A stretch of 41,760 nt of DNA from Synechococcus lacustris str. Tous (lineage in GTDB: Bacteria > Cyanobacteriota > Cyanobacteriia > PCC-6307 > Cyanobiaceae), in NCBI RefSeq assembly GCF_003011125.1, contig NZ_PXVC01000031.1, forward strand, positions 1 to 41,760, read 5' to 3'. A program made the translations under genes and the position numbers. The notes under the pieces were generated by a model, which did not search any database, had not been told where the DNA came from, and worked only from the letters and a program-made list of their open reading frames with translations. The stretch's first letter is position 1; the number at the start of each line of letters is the position of its first letter. Below are positions 7,692 through 15,189 of the stretch, one piece after another.

Positions 7692-8136
7692 GTTGATTGC
7701 CACCACGGCTAATCAACCAATAGGCGGCACACAGGGCCAAGGTGCCAAGGCCAAGGCTTGCCACAAGAAGGGGCTTACCGCCCACATCCGCCGGTAAAAC
7801 AATGATCTTGCGGGCCATTGCTGTGATGGCGGTTGCCAACACCAACTCCACCTGAATCCTGTGGTCTTTTAGATAGGCGGTGATATTTTCCAGCACTTCG
7901 ATGGTGATTAACAAAGCGAGCACATCGCCCAAAACCCGCTCTAATTCAGGGCCTAACAGGGGACTATTGCCCGGTGACACCTCAGTGCCAATAACAACCA
8001 ACAGCTGGATAGTGGCAGCGATTATCACAACCACCATGGCAATGGCTAGCACCTTGGCTAGGGCCCGCTGGAAGCGGCTCAAACCCCGTTGAAAAAGTTG
8101 GTCGTTTCTAAAAAATTGGAGCAACATTTTGCTCAA
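7681..8136 (-). CDS. PsiE family membrane protein (phosphate-starvation-inducible type)
   Basis: A 151-residue protein with four hydrophobic segments (about residues 27-47, 70-85, 97-115 and 124-142) and the PsiE-family central region ALLITIEVLENITAYLKDHRI followed by VELVLATAITAMARKII. E. coli PsiE is induced by phosphate starvation; its molecular role is unknown. It overlaps the small secreted protein gene upstream by four bases. I see no recognisable Pho box near this group, so phosphate control here is not shown. Confidence 0.82.
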   Translation of the reverse strand: MSKMLLQFFRNDQLFQRGLSRFQRALAKVLAIAMVVVIIAATIQLLVVIGTEVSPGNSPLLGPELERVLGDVLALLITIEVLENITAYLKDHRIQVELVLATAITAMARKIIVLPADVGGKPLLVASLGLGTLALCAAYWLISRGGNQLKA

Positions 8137-8378
8137 TTATTGAAATAATTGGTTTGGGGCTTTGCCTGGGTGTCGCCCGCTGGATTTTCAATGCGCGTGT
8201 CGCAGGTGGTGGAACCATCTGGATTGGTAACGCAATTGACGGTTTTCAGCGTTGAGGCGGGCCCAACATTTGAACCAGGTCCCAGGAGATAACTCTCGGA
8301 TTGGGCCAAAACCGCACCAGGAATTAAAACCAACGCACCCAAGAAACTGAGTGCTAAGCGGCAAAAAATAGAAGCCAA
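8133..8378 (-). CDS. Small secreted protein of unknown function
   Basis: An 81-residue precursor with a signal peptide (LALSFLGALVLIPGAVLAQ, cleavage near residue 25) and a Gly/Ser/Asn/Thr-rich mature part of about 55 residues. It has two Cys in VNCVTNPDGSTTCDT, spaced to form a hairpin disulfide. It resembles the many short, fast-evolving exported proteins of picocyanobacteria, but I cannot name a family. Its stop overlaps the psiE start (four bases). Confidence 0.65.
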   Translation of the reverse strand: MASIFCRLALSFLGALVLIPGAVLAQSESYLLGPGSNVGPASTLKTVNCVTNPDGSTTCDTRIENPAGDTQAKPQTNYFNN

Positions 8379-8421
8379 GTTCAGTTCCTAATCAACTACA
8401 GCCACTTTGCCCCAAAAAGGT

Positions 8422-8730
8422 TCAGCTGGCGTCGTTACGAATCGATTGAAGGAGCAGATCGAGCTGGGCTAATTCCTCGCCAACTACCGGCGGGCTGTGG
8501 TGCTGCCATTCAGCCTCGATGCTGCAAAGCCTTTCGGCTAAACCCACCACACCGGCTTGCATCACCGTGCGTTGCAGCTCCTGCAATAGGGCTGGCATAC
8601 GAATCGAGCCAGCCCTAAGGGAGCGCCTTAAATCCGCCTGGGTGCGACCGCTATGGCGCAGCCAATCCTTGAGGAACAGCTCCAGCTGCTCCAGCTGATC
8701 TGGATTGAGCGTGGAAGCAGGAGGGGCCAT
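8422..8730 (-). CDS. Small protein downstream of the sigma factor, unknown
   Basis: A 102-residue soluble, Leu-rich, mostly helical protein. The stretch SGRTQADLRRSLRAGSIRMPALLQELQ looks like a helix-turn-helix or helical hairpin. It starts 16 bases after the sigma-factor stop on the same strand, so the two are probably cotranscribed. I do not recognise a named family. A regulator or partner of the sigma factor is an attractive but untested idea based only on position. Confidence 0.6.
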   Translation of the reverse strand: MAPPASTLNPDQLEQLELFLKDWLRHSGRTQADLRRSLRAGSIRMPALLQELQRTVMQAGVVGLAERLCSIEAEWQHHSPPVVGEELAQLDLLLQSIRNDAS

Positions 8731-8746
8731 TGCAGCAATTTAGACA

Positions 8747-9658
8747 TCAACCGAAAGTGCCAGTGGCTTCCACCAAACCAGATTGAATCCCGGCACGGCG
8801 CAATTTACGCAGGGACCTTTGCACCACCTGACGGCAATATTCGCGGCTGCAACCCATCTGCCTTGCCACCTCTGCCAAGGTGCGCCATTCATTGCTGCCA
8901 TCAAGGCCGAAACGCAGCATCACAACAGTGCGCTCCTTAGGGGTGAGGCTTGATTCATCGAGGAGGGTCCATACCGCCTGGGAGCGCTCATCCTGTTCAG
9001 CCCGCTCCATCGGTGGGATCTCTTCACTGGCCAATAAGTCGAGCAGTTCGGAGGGATCGGATTTTGATTTCACCACCCCCTGCAAACTAACGGTGATGCT
9101 GCGCAATTCACAGCCGAGGAGATCTTCCACTTCATCGAGAGGAAGTTTGAGGCAATCAGCCAAATCGCTGCTGGAGGGGGGCCTGCCGGTGGCTTGAAGC
9201 AAACGCGCTTTTGCCGCCCGAAGTTTGGTTAGTTTTTCATTCACATTCACCGGAATTCGAATTGCACGACTTTGGGTAGATAGGGCGCGATTTAAACCCT
9301 GGCGAATCCACCAATAGGCATATGTACTGAATCTGTGTCCGCGGGTGGGATCATATTTTTCCACCGCACGGGTGAGGCCAATGGTGCCTTCTTGAATAAG
9401 GTCGAGCAGATCTAAACCCTTGCCTTGATACCGCTTAGCCAGATTCACAACTAAACGTAAATTTGCAGTGATCATCTGGTTTTTAGCCCTTTCCCCCAAG
9501 CGCAGTTGCCGCCTTTCATCTGCGGTTAGTTCAGTTGCACTTTTTTCCAGCAGGGGAGCCATGGCCTGCACCTTGCGGCCAAGGGTTAATTCCTGTTCAG
9601 GGGTGAGTAGCTGATGCCTACCAATCTCACCAAGAAAGGCACTGAGTGAACTGCTCAT
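8747..9658 (-). CDS. Group 2 RNA polymerase sigma-70 factor (RpoD-like)
   Basis: A 303-residue sigma factor without the acidic N-terminal region 1.1. Visible regions: 1.2 ([25 protein letters not shown] by composition), 2 ([53 protein letters not shown]), 3 and 4 ([17 protein letters not shown], then the [23 protein letters not shown]). Such non-essential primary-like sigma factors mediate responses to light, nutrients and stress in cyanobacteria. The region 4.2 helix reads [18 protein letters not shown] where most paralogs have RERVRQI, marking a particular subtype. Confidence 0.93.
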   Translation of the reverse strand: MSSSLSAFLGEIGRHQLLTPEQELTLGRKVQAMAPLLEKSATELTADERRQLRLGERAKNQMITANLRLVVNLAKRYQGKGLDLLDLIQEGTIGLTRAVEKYDPTRGHRFSTYAYWWIRQGLNRALSTQSRAIRIPVNVNEKLTKLRAAKARLLQATGRPPSSSDLADCLKLPLDEVEDLLGCELRSITVSLQGVVKSKSDPSELLDLLASEEIPPMERAEQDERSQAVWTLLDESSLTPKERTVVMLRFGLDGSNEWRTLAEVARQMGCSREYCRQVVQRSLRKLRRAGIQSGLVEATGTFG

Positions 9659-9913
9659 TAGCGAACCTGGGCGGGGGCATTGATTTGAACCTAGGGGAAC
9701 TGTTTGATTTTCTAGAAACCGTCATAAAGGCTTAGTAGTTTATGTTTTATTCGTTATTGCTTCCAGCTCAAAAATCAACTAACAAATGCTTTACCATTGC
9801 AACGAAAAGCCACAAAAGATAGGCCTTAAGGCAATTGAATTCCAAAAAGTAGTGGGCTTGCTCGCAGTGGGCTTGATAAACGGTTACTGTCCCGGCGGTA
9901 TCGGATTGTTTCG
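9659..9913. promoter_or_regulatory. Divergent intergenic region between sigma factor and DUF2214 operon
   Basis: This 255-base gap is one of the longest non-coding stretches in the window. It must contain the promoters of both the sigma-factor operon (left) and the five-gene operon starting at 9914. It holds an exact direct repeat AGTGGGCTTG at 9851-9860 and 9866-9875 (period 15), 38 bases before the 9914 start. I found no convincing small ORF, RNA, HLR1 or Fur/Zur palindrome in it. Confidence 0.5.
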
Positions 9914-10384
9914 ATGGACGCTTCCGTAGTAAGCCGCGCGGGCATGGCCTACGCCCATGAACTGAGCTTCATGCTGTGTTTTGCAGCCCTCACCGCCGAA
10001 CGCTTTTTAATTCGTGCCAACCCCGATCGCAGCACCGCCACAAAATTAATCATCACCGACGTGGTTTACGGCCTTGCTGCCCTCACGCTCCTGGGCAGTG
10101 GTGTGTTGCGGGTGCTTTATTTCGGCCAAGGGGCTGATTTCTACACTGAAAATCCGCTTTTTTGGTGGAAGGTGGGTATCTATCTCAGCGCCGGTGCCCT
10201 TTCGCTTTATCCCACCATTACCTATGTGCTCTGGGCCATTCCCCTGCGCAAAGGTGAAACCCCTAACTTTTCCGCCGCCGCTGCCCAACGGATCGGTTGG
10301 GTAATAAATGTGGAGTTGCTCGCCTTTGCAACCCTGCCATTCATGGCAAGCCTCATGGCCCGTGGGGTTGGCAGCGGGGGATGA
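9914..10384 (+). CDS. DUF2214 family membrane protein
   Basis: A 156-residue protein with four predicted transmembrane helices (about 12-30, 44-66, 84-105, 130-150) and conserved HELSFMLCFAALTAE and FYTENPLFWWKVGIYL stretches typical of DUF2214. The family is widespread in bacteria and has no assigned function. It is the first gene of a tightly packed plus-strand series; its stop overlaps the ATG of the next gene (ATGA at 10381-10384). Confidence 0.82.
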   Translation: MDASVVSRAGMAYAHELSFMLCFAALTAERFLIRANPDRSTATKLIITDVVYGLAALTLLGSGVLRVLYFGQGADFYTENPLFWWKVGIYLSAGALSLYPTITYVLWAIPLRKGETPNFSAAAAQRIGWVINVELLAFATLPFMASLMARGVGSGG

Positions 10385-10980
10385 TCCCCTGCCCGCCGGT
10401 GGAGATGCGGGTTGCAGCCCCAGAGGTTGCCCCTATGGCCAGTATTTCCCCTGGCGATAGGCCAGGCTATGCAGCAGCCCTGGAACCATCGAGAAGGGGT
10501 TGGGTAACCCTGCCCTTGTGGTGCGTGTGGGTTGAACCCCCAGGCCCTGATTTATGGAGTAAGCGCTGGCATGGGGCCGTGGAAACATCATTGGCCACCT
10601 GGGCCACCCACCTGAAATTAATTCGAGTTAAAAATGCCAGCGATGCCCACCTGAGGCTGTGGCGTCGCAATCCACCCCTGCAGGGGGGCAGAGCCAGTAA
10701 TGGCAGGGCCCTGCTCAGTTTTGAACTGGTGCAAAGGGGTGGCAAAAAAATAGTTGAACCCCTTGTTGATTTGTTGATTAGCCCCGGCATCCGCCAGGAG
10801 GCAATCGAAGCCACCAGCCTGCATGAATTGGGCCATGGCTTTGGCCTATGGGGCCATAGTGATCAGCCCACTGATGTGATGGCAGCAAAACCAGGGCCCA
10901 CGCCGATTAAACAATTGAGCAAAAGGGATCGCCTCACCTTGAACTGGCTCTACAACCAACCCAGTGGGGTTAGCCCCTAG
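10381..10980 (+). CDS. Metzincin-like zinc metalloprotease
   Basis: Read from ATG 10381 this is a 199-residue protein with HELGHGFGLWGH at residues 148-159. His148 and His152 with a downstream His are zinc ligands and Glu149 is the catalytic base; DVM (Met167) supplies the Met-turn. The spacing to the third His is one residue longer than in classical HExxHxxGxxH, as in several bacterial matrixin-like proteins. There is no evident signal peptide, so location is uncertain. A longer frame from 10297 exists but lies entirely inside the DUF2214 gene. Substrate unknown. Confidence 0.78.
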   Translation: MIPCPPVEMRVAAPEVAPMASISPGDRPGYAAALEPSRRGWVTLPLWCVWVEPPGPDLWSKRWHGAVETSLATWATHLKLIRVKNASDAHLRLWRRNPPLQGGRASNGRALLSFELVQRGGKKIVEPLVDLLISPGIRQEAIEATSLHELGHGFGLWGHSDQPTDVMAAKPGPTPIKQLSKRDRLTLNWLYNQPSGVSP

Positions 10981-10986
10981 GAAGCA

Positions 10987-11949
10987 ATGGCGCAAATAGC
11001 AACCGTGTGGGCGGTGTTTCAAGGCCTATTGCTAGAGGCATTGCCATTTTTATTAATTGGCGTTGCCATTTCCAGCCTGGCAAGGGCATTGGATCCCAGT
11101 GGCCATTGGCTGCAAAAACTACCCAAGGGGGCGCTTTTGGGGCCCCTGAGTGGAGCACTGCTCGGTTTTGCTTTACCCGCCTGCGAATGCGGCAATGTGC
11201 CTGTTGCCCGCCGTTTGCTAGCTGTGGGCGCCCCCCTGGGCACAGCATTTGGCTTTTTGTTTGCGGCGCCGGTGCTCAATCCGGTGGTGCTGCTGAGCAC
11301 CTGGGCTGCCTTCCCAGATAAACCTTGGTTATTGCTGCTGAGGCCCGCCGGCAGTGTGGTGATTGCACTTGTGCTTTCAGGTTTGCTGCAACTGATATCA
11401 GAAGCAAAACTTTTAAATTCCGAATTGCTGGCGGAAAGGCGCTTAAGCCAACCATTGGCAGCGTTTTCCCTGCTGGAGCGCTCAACAGGCCTAATCGGCC
11501 AACCATTGGCGGCGCTAGCAACGGATCTAAAAGCGAGTGTTCAAAACAAACCAGCTGGGCTACTAAGCCATGGGGTAAATGAATTTCTTGAATTGGGCAG
11601 TTTGCTGGTGCTGGGTTGTGCCGTGGCTGCCTTAATTCAAACTTTGATCCCAAGGGATCTGTTCCTTGCCCTGGGCCAAGCACCCACCCTTTCAGTGGTG
11701 AGCCTGATGTTGCTGGCACTTGTGGTGAGCGTGTGCTCAAGCGTTGATGCATTCTTAGCCTTGGGTTTTGCAGATCAAGTAACCCCGGGGGCGCTGCTGG
11801 CCTTTTTATTACTCGGCCCAGTGATTGATCTAAAAAGTGTGAGCCTTCTAGGCCGGGTATTTACCTTGCGAGCCATGGGGCTTGTGCTAGCTGGTGTTTC
11901 CCTCACGGTTTTGCTAATGGGCCAGGCCTTGAATTTGCTTTTGCTATGA
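10987..11949 (+). CDS. DUF318 / UPF0718 permease
   Basis: A 320-residue polytopic membrane protein (about eight helices) with the family hallmark PACECGNVPVARRLL at residues 64-78 and a second half motif VVSVCSSVDAFLALGF. Members of this permease family include ArsP-like organoarsenic exporters and B. subtilis YcgR, which is found with YcgQ (TIGR03943). Cys66, Cys68 and the later Cys are candidate metal or thiol ligands. It starts six bases after the protease gene and overlaps the TIGR03943 gene by four bases. The substrate cannot be read from sequence; a metal or metalloid is inferred from the family. Confidence 0.85.
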   Translation: MAQIATVWAVFQGLLLEALPFLLIGVAISSLARALDPSGHWLQKLPKGALLGPLSGALLGFALPACECGNVPVARRLLAVGAPLGTAFGFLFAAPVLNPVVLLSTWAAFPDKPWLLLLRPAGSVVIALVLSGLLQLISEAKLLNSELLAERRLSQPLAAFSLLERSTGLIGQPLAALATDLKASVQNKPAGLLSHGVNEFLELGSLLVLGCAVAALIQTLIPRDLFLALGQAPTLSVVSLMLLALVVSVCSSVDAFLALGFADQVTPGALLAFLLLGPVIDLKSVSLLGRVFTLRAMGLVLAGVSLTVLLMGQALNLLLL

Positions 11950-12611
11950 AATATCTAGTGCTGGGGTTTCTCGGAGCGGTGCTGCTCAAATGTTGGCTAG
12001 ATCAACGCCTTAATTTGTTATTGCATAGCAATTTCCATAGCCTTGTTCTAATTGCTGGGCTAGTGCTATTGATGATTGCTATTGCCGGCTTCTGCTCAGC
12101 AAAAGTAAGCAACAAAGCAACTAAAATCTGGCCGCTTATTGTGCTGAGCCTCACGGCCATGGGCCTATGGATTTGGCCGCCAAAACCATCACTCTCAACC
12201 CTGGCGGCTAATCGCTCAGGCGCCCAATTAGGGCAAAGCGAACTTTCATTTCTTTCGCCACCAGAACAACGCAGCCTCACCGATTGGGTGCGGCTGCTCA
12301 ATAGCCAACCCGACCCCAATCTCTATGGGGGCGATCCCGTTCAGGTGAGTGGTTTTGTTCTTGATGTGCCGGGTAAACCGCCTGAGATCGCCAGATTGCT
12401 GGTGCGCTGTTGCCTTGCTGATGCCACACCGGTGGGTTTGGCCGTTAGGTGGCCCAAAACAAAATCCAGCAACGGCTGGCCCAAGCCAGATCAATGGCTG
12501 CAAATAAAGGGGGTGATGGCAGTGGAAAACCACCAAGGCAGCCTGCGATCGGTGCTGGTGGCAAAGCAGATCAAAGCAATAGCGGCCCCAACTAGGCCCC
12601 TGGAACCATGA
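11946..12611 (+). CDS. TIGR03943 family partner of the permease (YcgQ-like, DUF1980)
   Basis: A 221-residue protein with three N-terminal membrane segments (about 3-18, 29-50 and 63-80) and an extracytoplasmic C-terminal domain. That domain contains GDPVQVSGFVLDVP and a conserved-looking VRCCLADATPVGLAV with paired cysteines near residue 157. Family members are encoded beside DUF318 permeases and the pair is thought to act together. The four-base overlaps on both sides (with the permease and with the 446-residue gene) strongly suggest a complex or pathway. Confidence 0.85.
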   Translation: MKYLVLGFLGAVLLKCWLDQRLNLLLHSNFHSLVLIAGLVLLMIAIAGFCSAKVSNKATKIWPLIVLSLTAMGLWIWPPKPSLSTLAANRSGAQLGQSELSFLSPPEQRSLTDWVRLLNSQPDPNLYGGDPVQVSGFVLDVPGKPPEIARLLVRCCLADATPVGLAVRWPKTKSSNGWPKPDQWLQIKGVMAVENHQGSLRSVLVAKQIKAIAAPTRPLEP

Positions 12612-13948
12612 AAAAGTGGTGGCTGGTGCTAGGGGCAGGCCTTGGCCTTGCACTGCTGCAACAGCAATTGCTATTGAGGCGGCCGCCGCGATTGCTTGCA
12701 ATTGAAGCGATAGCGCCTGGCCGTAATAGCGGAGCCCTAAGCATTCGTTTTAGTCGTTTGATGGATGGGGAAAGCTTGCGGCGCGGCTTGCAACTAAAGC
12801 CGCAAGTGGCCCATCAGTTACTAGGCAATGGCAACAATTACACACTATTAATTGAAGCAAAAGGGCCAATTAAGCAGCCGTTTGAATTGCAATTAAAGGG
12901 CAAAGATATCCGCGGGGTGCAGTTTAAACAGAGCCGCTGGCTATGGGAGCTGAGGCCAACATTATTAGCCGCAAGGCCAGTGGTAGGCGGTGATCAAATC
13001 CAACGCTGGCATGATAATAGCTGGCAGCCGCTATCACCGGTGCGGGGCCTGATTCAAAGCTTTTTACCCCTAGGCAATGGCAGGGGTGTGGCTGTTGTTA
13101 ATAACCTAAAAGCAATGGATAGCCAGGTGTGGGTGCTGATGCTTTCTGCTCAGGGAACACCGCTACGGGAAAAACAAATTAATAAAAATCCATTGATTTT
13201 TGCTGCCCTTAGTAGTGACAATAAAGGTGATCTTTTAGTGCAATCTTCAAACGCAAAGGAACCGGGCAGCCGGGTGGAGTTAAGCAGATTTGAAGCTGCT
13301 GATTTACAACAACCCCAACGGCTAGCCGTGGAGGCAAGCGGGCCGATTCAGCTGGTTCCCCAGGGCCATCAGCTGGTGGTGCCACAACTTGATGGTTTAA
13401 GCCTGCAAAGCCTGCCTCCACTGCCTGCCAAAAAGGAATTGCTGCCCGGCAGCCGCGACCTGAGTAGTTTTTGCCCGCAACCAGGCCGAGCCCTTCTGGT
13501 GCGCCATTGGCCTGATTACCGCCGCTCGCTTGAACTACTGGAGCCAGGAAAAGCACCAAAACAAATTTGGCTTGGCAGTGAGGCCCTTCTGGCAACAGCT
13601 TGCGCTGGTGGCGGAGAGAGAATTTGGCTGCTCTTACTGAGTGGCATCCGCAAACCCTTACTTGAGTTAATAGAATTAAATAAGCATGGAAAATTAATGC
13701 ATAGGTTGCCACTAACTGGCAGGGAGCTTGATCCAGGCAGCAAGCTTCACTACGATTCAACACGCCAAGTGTTGCTACTTTTATTAAAACGCCAAATCAG
13801 TGATTACCAAAAATCCCTACCAGCGCAGGTTCATCTTATTGAGGTAAATAATTATTTAATGAAAGCAATTCCAGGGGCAGCCACCCATACCGGCTGGCTG
13901 CCCTCAAGGCAGTTGCAGCACCTAAACAACCAACATCCCCGTAAATAA
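12608..13948 (+). CDS. Membrane-anchored extracytoplasmic protein, unknown
   Basis: A 446-residue protein with one N-terminal hydrophobic anchor (residues about 4-22) and a large presumably periplasmic part. Residues about 30-100 look like a bacterial Ig-like domain (SGALSIRFSRLMDGESLRRGLQL resembles SbsA-type folds). The remainder has repeating beta-strand and loop character that could be a propeller. I do not recognise a named family. It overlaps the TIGR03943 gene by four bases, so it is probably the third component of the permease system. Many Leu and Gln residues; no enzyme motif seen. Confidence 0.65.
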   Translation: MKKWWLVLGAGLGLALLQQQLLLRRPPRLLAIEAIAPGRNSGALSIRFSRLMDGESLRRGLQLKPQVAHQLLGNGNNYTLLIEAKGPIKQPFELQLKGKDIRGVQFKQSRWLWELRPTLLAARPVVGGDQIQRWHDNSWQPLSPVRGLIQSFLPLGNGRGVAVVNNLKAMDSQVWVLMLSAQGTPLREKQINKNPLIFAALSSDNKGDLLVQSSNAKEPGSRVELSRFEAADLQQPQRLAVEASGPIQLVPQGHQLVVPQLDGLSLQSLPPLPAKKELLPGSRDLSSFCPQPGRALLVRHWPDYRRSLELLEPGKAPKQIWLGSEALLATACAGGGERIWLLLLSGIRKPLLELIELNKHGKLMHRLPLTGRELDPGSKLHYDSTRQVLLLLLKRQISDYQKSLPAQVHLIEVNNYLMKAIPGAATHTGWLPSRQLQHLNNQHPRK

Positions 13949-14009
13949 CCTATAGTATTGGAACCCACGCCCCCCAGCGGCCACCTCTGAGCCCTGAAAT
14001 CTCCACTTT

Positions 14010-14023
14010 AACTTTTTAAAGTT
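14010..14023. promoter_or_regulatory. Perfect AT-rich inverted repeat upstream of the DUF1611 gene
   Basis: AACTTT-TT-AAAGTT, six-base arms with a two-base spacer, ends 26 bases before the TTG start at 14050. In this position it could be an operator for the D-amino-acid module. It is too AT-rich to be a normal hairpin terminator for the operon ending at 13948. Confidence 0.3.
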
Positions 14024-14049
14024 TTAGTAACTGATCGGGCCTGGCCTTA

Positions 14050-15189
14050 TTGGCATTTACAAATCAGGTTATCAACCTGAAAGTTAATTTGTTTTCACCA
14101 CCGGTGGTAACAAAAGCTGCTTTAGTTTATTGCGAAGGCAACTTTGCAGGGCTAGACGGCAAAACAGCCCATGGTTTAGTTCGCTTCTGTGAGGCTTTCA
14201 AAATCAAGGCAGTTATCGATAGCCAATTGGCGGGTAACGATGCCGGACTGCTTCTAGACGGCATCAGCAATGGCATACCAATTGTTGCCGACCTGGCCAC
14301 GGCGTTGGCCTTAAAGGGGCCACCTGTCACCACATTTATCTACGGCATGGCCCCTGCCACTGGCCTCTATGGAGATGCCGATCGCCGGGCACTGCTAGCC
14401 GCCATGGCAGCGGGATTGGATCTGGTGAGTGGCATGCGCGAATTCCTCAATGAAGACCCCGAATTCGCAGCCGCCGCTGCCCAGCACAACGTTTCGATCA
14501 GAGATGTGCGACGTCCGCCTGATTTAAAAGATCTACACCTCTTCAACGGCTCAATCGCCACAGCAAGCTGCGTTCGAATCGCCGTACTCGGCACCGATGG
14601 CGCCATCGGTAAACGCACCACTGCCACTCTGTTGGTGCAAGCCCTTAATGAAAGTGGCATTCACGCTGTTTTGGTTTGTACAGGCCAAACAGGCCTCATT
14701 CAGGGGGGCCGCTATGGCATTCCCCTAGATGCAATTCCATCCCAATTTTGCTCAGGGGAAGTGGAGGCGGCTGTGGTTGGGGCCTATCGCAGCGAAAAAC
14801 CAGCTGTGATTGTGATTGAAGGTCAAGGGGCCCTCAGTCATCCGGCCTACCTCTCCTCAAGCTTCATCCTGCGGGGCAGCCAACCCCAAGCAGTTGTTCT
14901 GCAGCATGCCCCAGCTCGCCGCCAGCTCAGCGACTTCCCATTTATTCCCATGCCCACACCTGCCAGTGAAATTAAGCTGATTGAATCCTTTGCATCAACG
15001 CGGGTAATCGGCCTAACCCTGAACCACGAGGGGATGGATGACGCCGAGGTGAGCGCAGCAATCGCCCTTTATTCGGCCGAACTTGCAATTCCCGTAACCG
15101 ATGCTGTAAGTCGCGCACCCGCTGCCCTAGTGGCAATGGTGCTGCGGGCGTTTCCTGAATTGTGTACCCCAGCCAATCCAAAGCCTTGA
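14050..15189 (+). CDS. DUF1611 family protein, DgcN-like N-acetyltransferase/P-loop protein
   Basis: A 379-residue two-domain protein. The N-terminal half has YCEGNFAGLDGKTAHGLVR and VIDSQLAGNDAG; the C-terminal half is a P-loop domain with GTDGAIGKRTT at residues 181-191 followed by GQTGLIQGGRYG and EGQGALSHP. The DUF1611 member DgcN was reported to act on D-glutamate (N-acetylation) together with the epimerase DgcA. That function is borrowed from the family. The TTG start at 14050 lacks a good ribosome site and could lie a few codons downstream. The next gene begins at or before its stop codon, so the two are coupled. Confidence 0.82.
   Translation: MAFTNQVINLKVNLFSPPVVTKAALVYCEGNFAGLDGKTAHGLVRFCEAFKIKAVIDSQLAGNDAGLLLDGISNGIPIVADLATALALKGPPVTTFIYGMAPATGLYGDADRRALLAAMAAGLDLVSGMREFLNEDPEFAAAAAQHNVSIRDVRRPPDLKDLHLFNGSIATASCVRIAVLGTDGAIGKRTTATLLVQALNESGIHAVLVCTGQTGLIQGGRYGIPLDAIPSQFCSGEVEAAVVGAYRSEKPAVIVIEGQGALSHPAYLSSSFILRGSQPQAVVLQHAPARRQLSDFPFIPMPTPASEIKLIESFASTRVIGLTLNHEGMDDAEVSAAIALYSAELAIPVTDAVSRAPAALVAMVLRAFPELCTPANPKP

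Noticed and set aside
10297-10380. Upstream extension of the metzincin-like protease
   Set aside because: It is entirely inside the DUF2214 gene; ATG 10381 overlaps that stop in the usual way.
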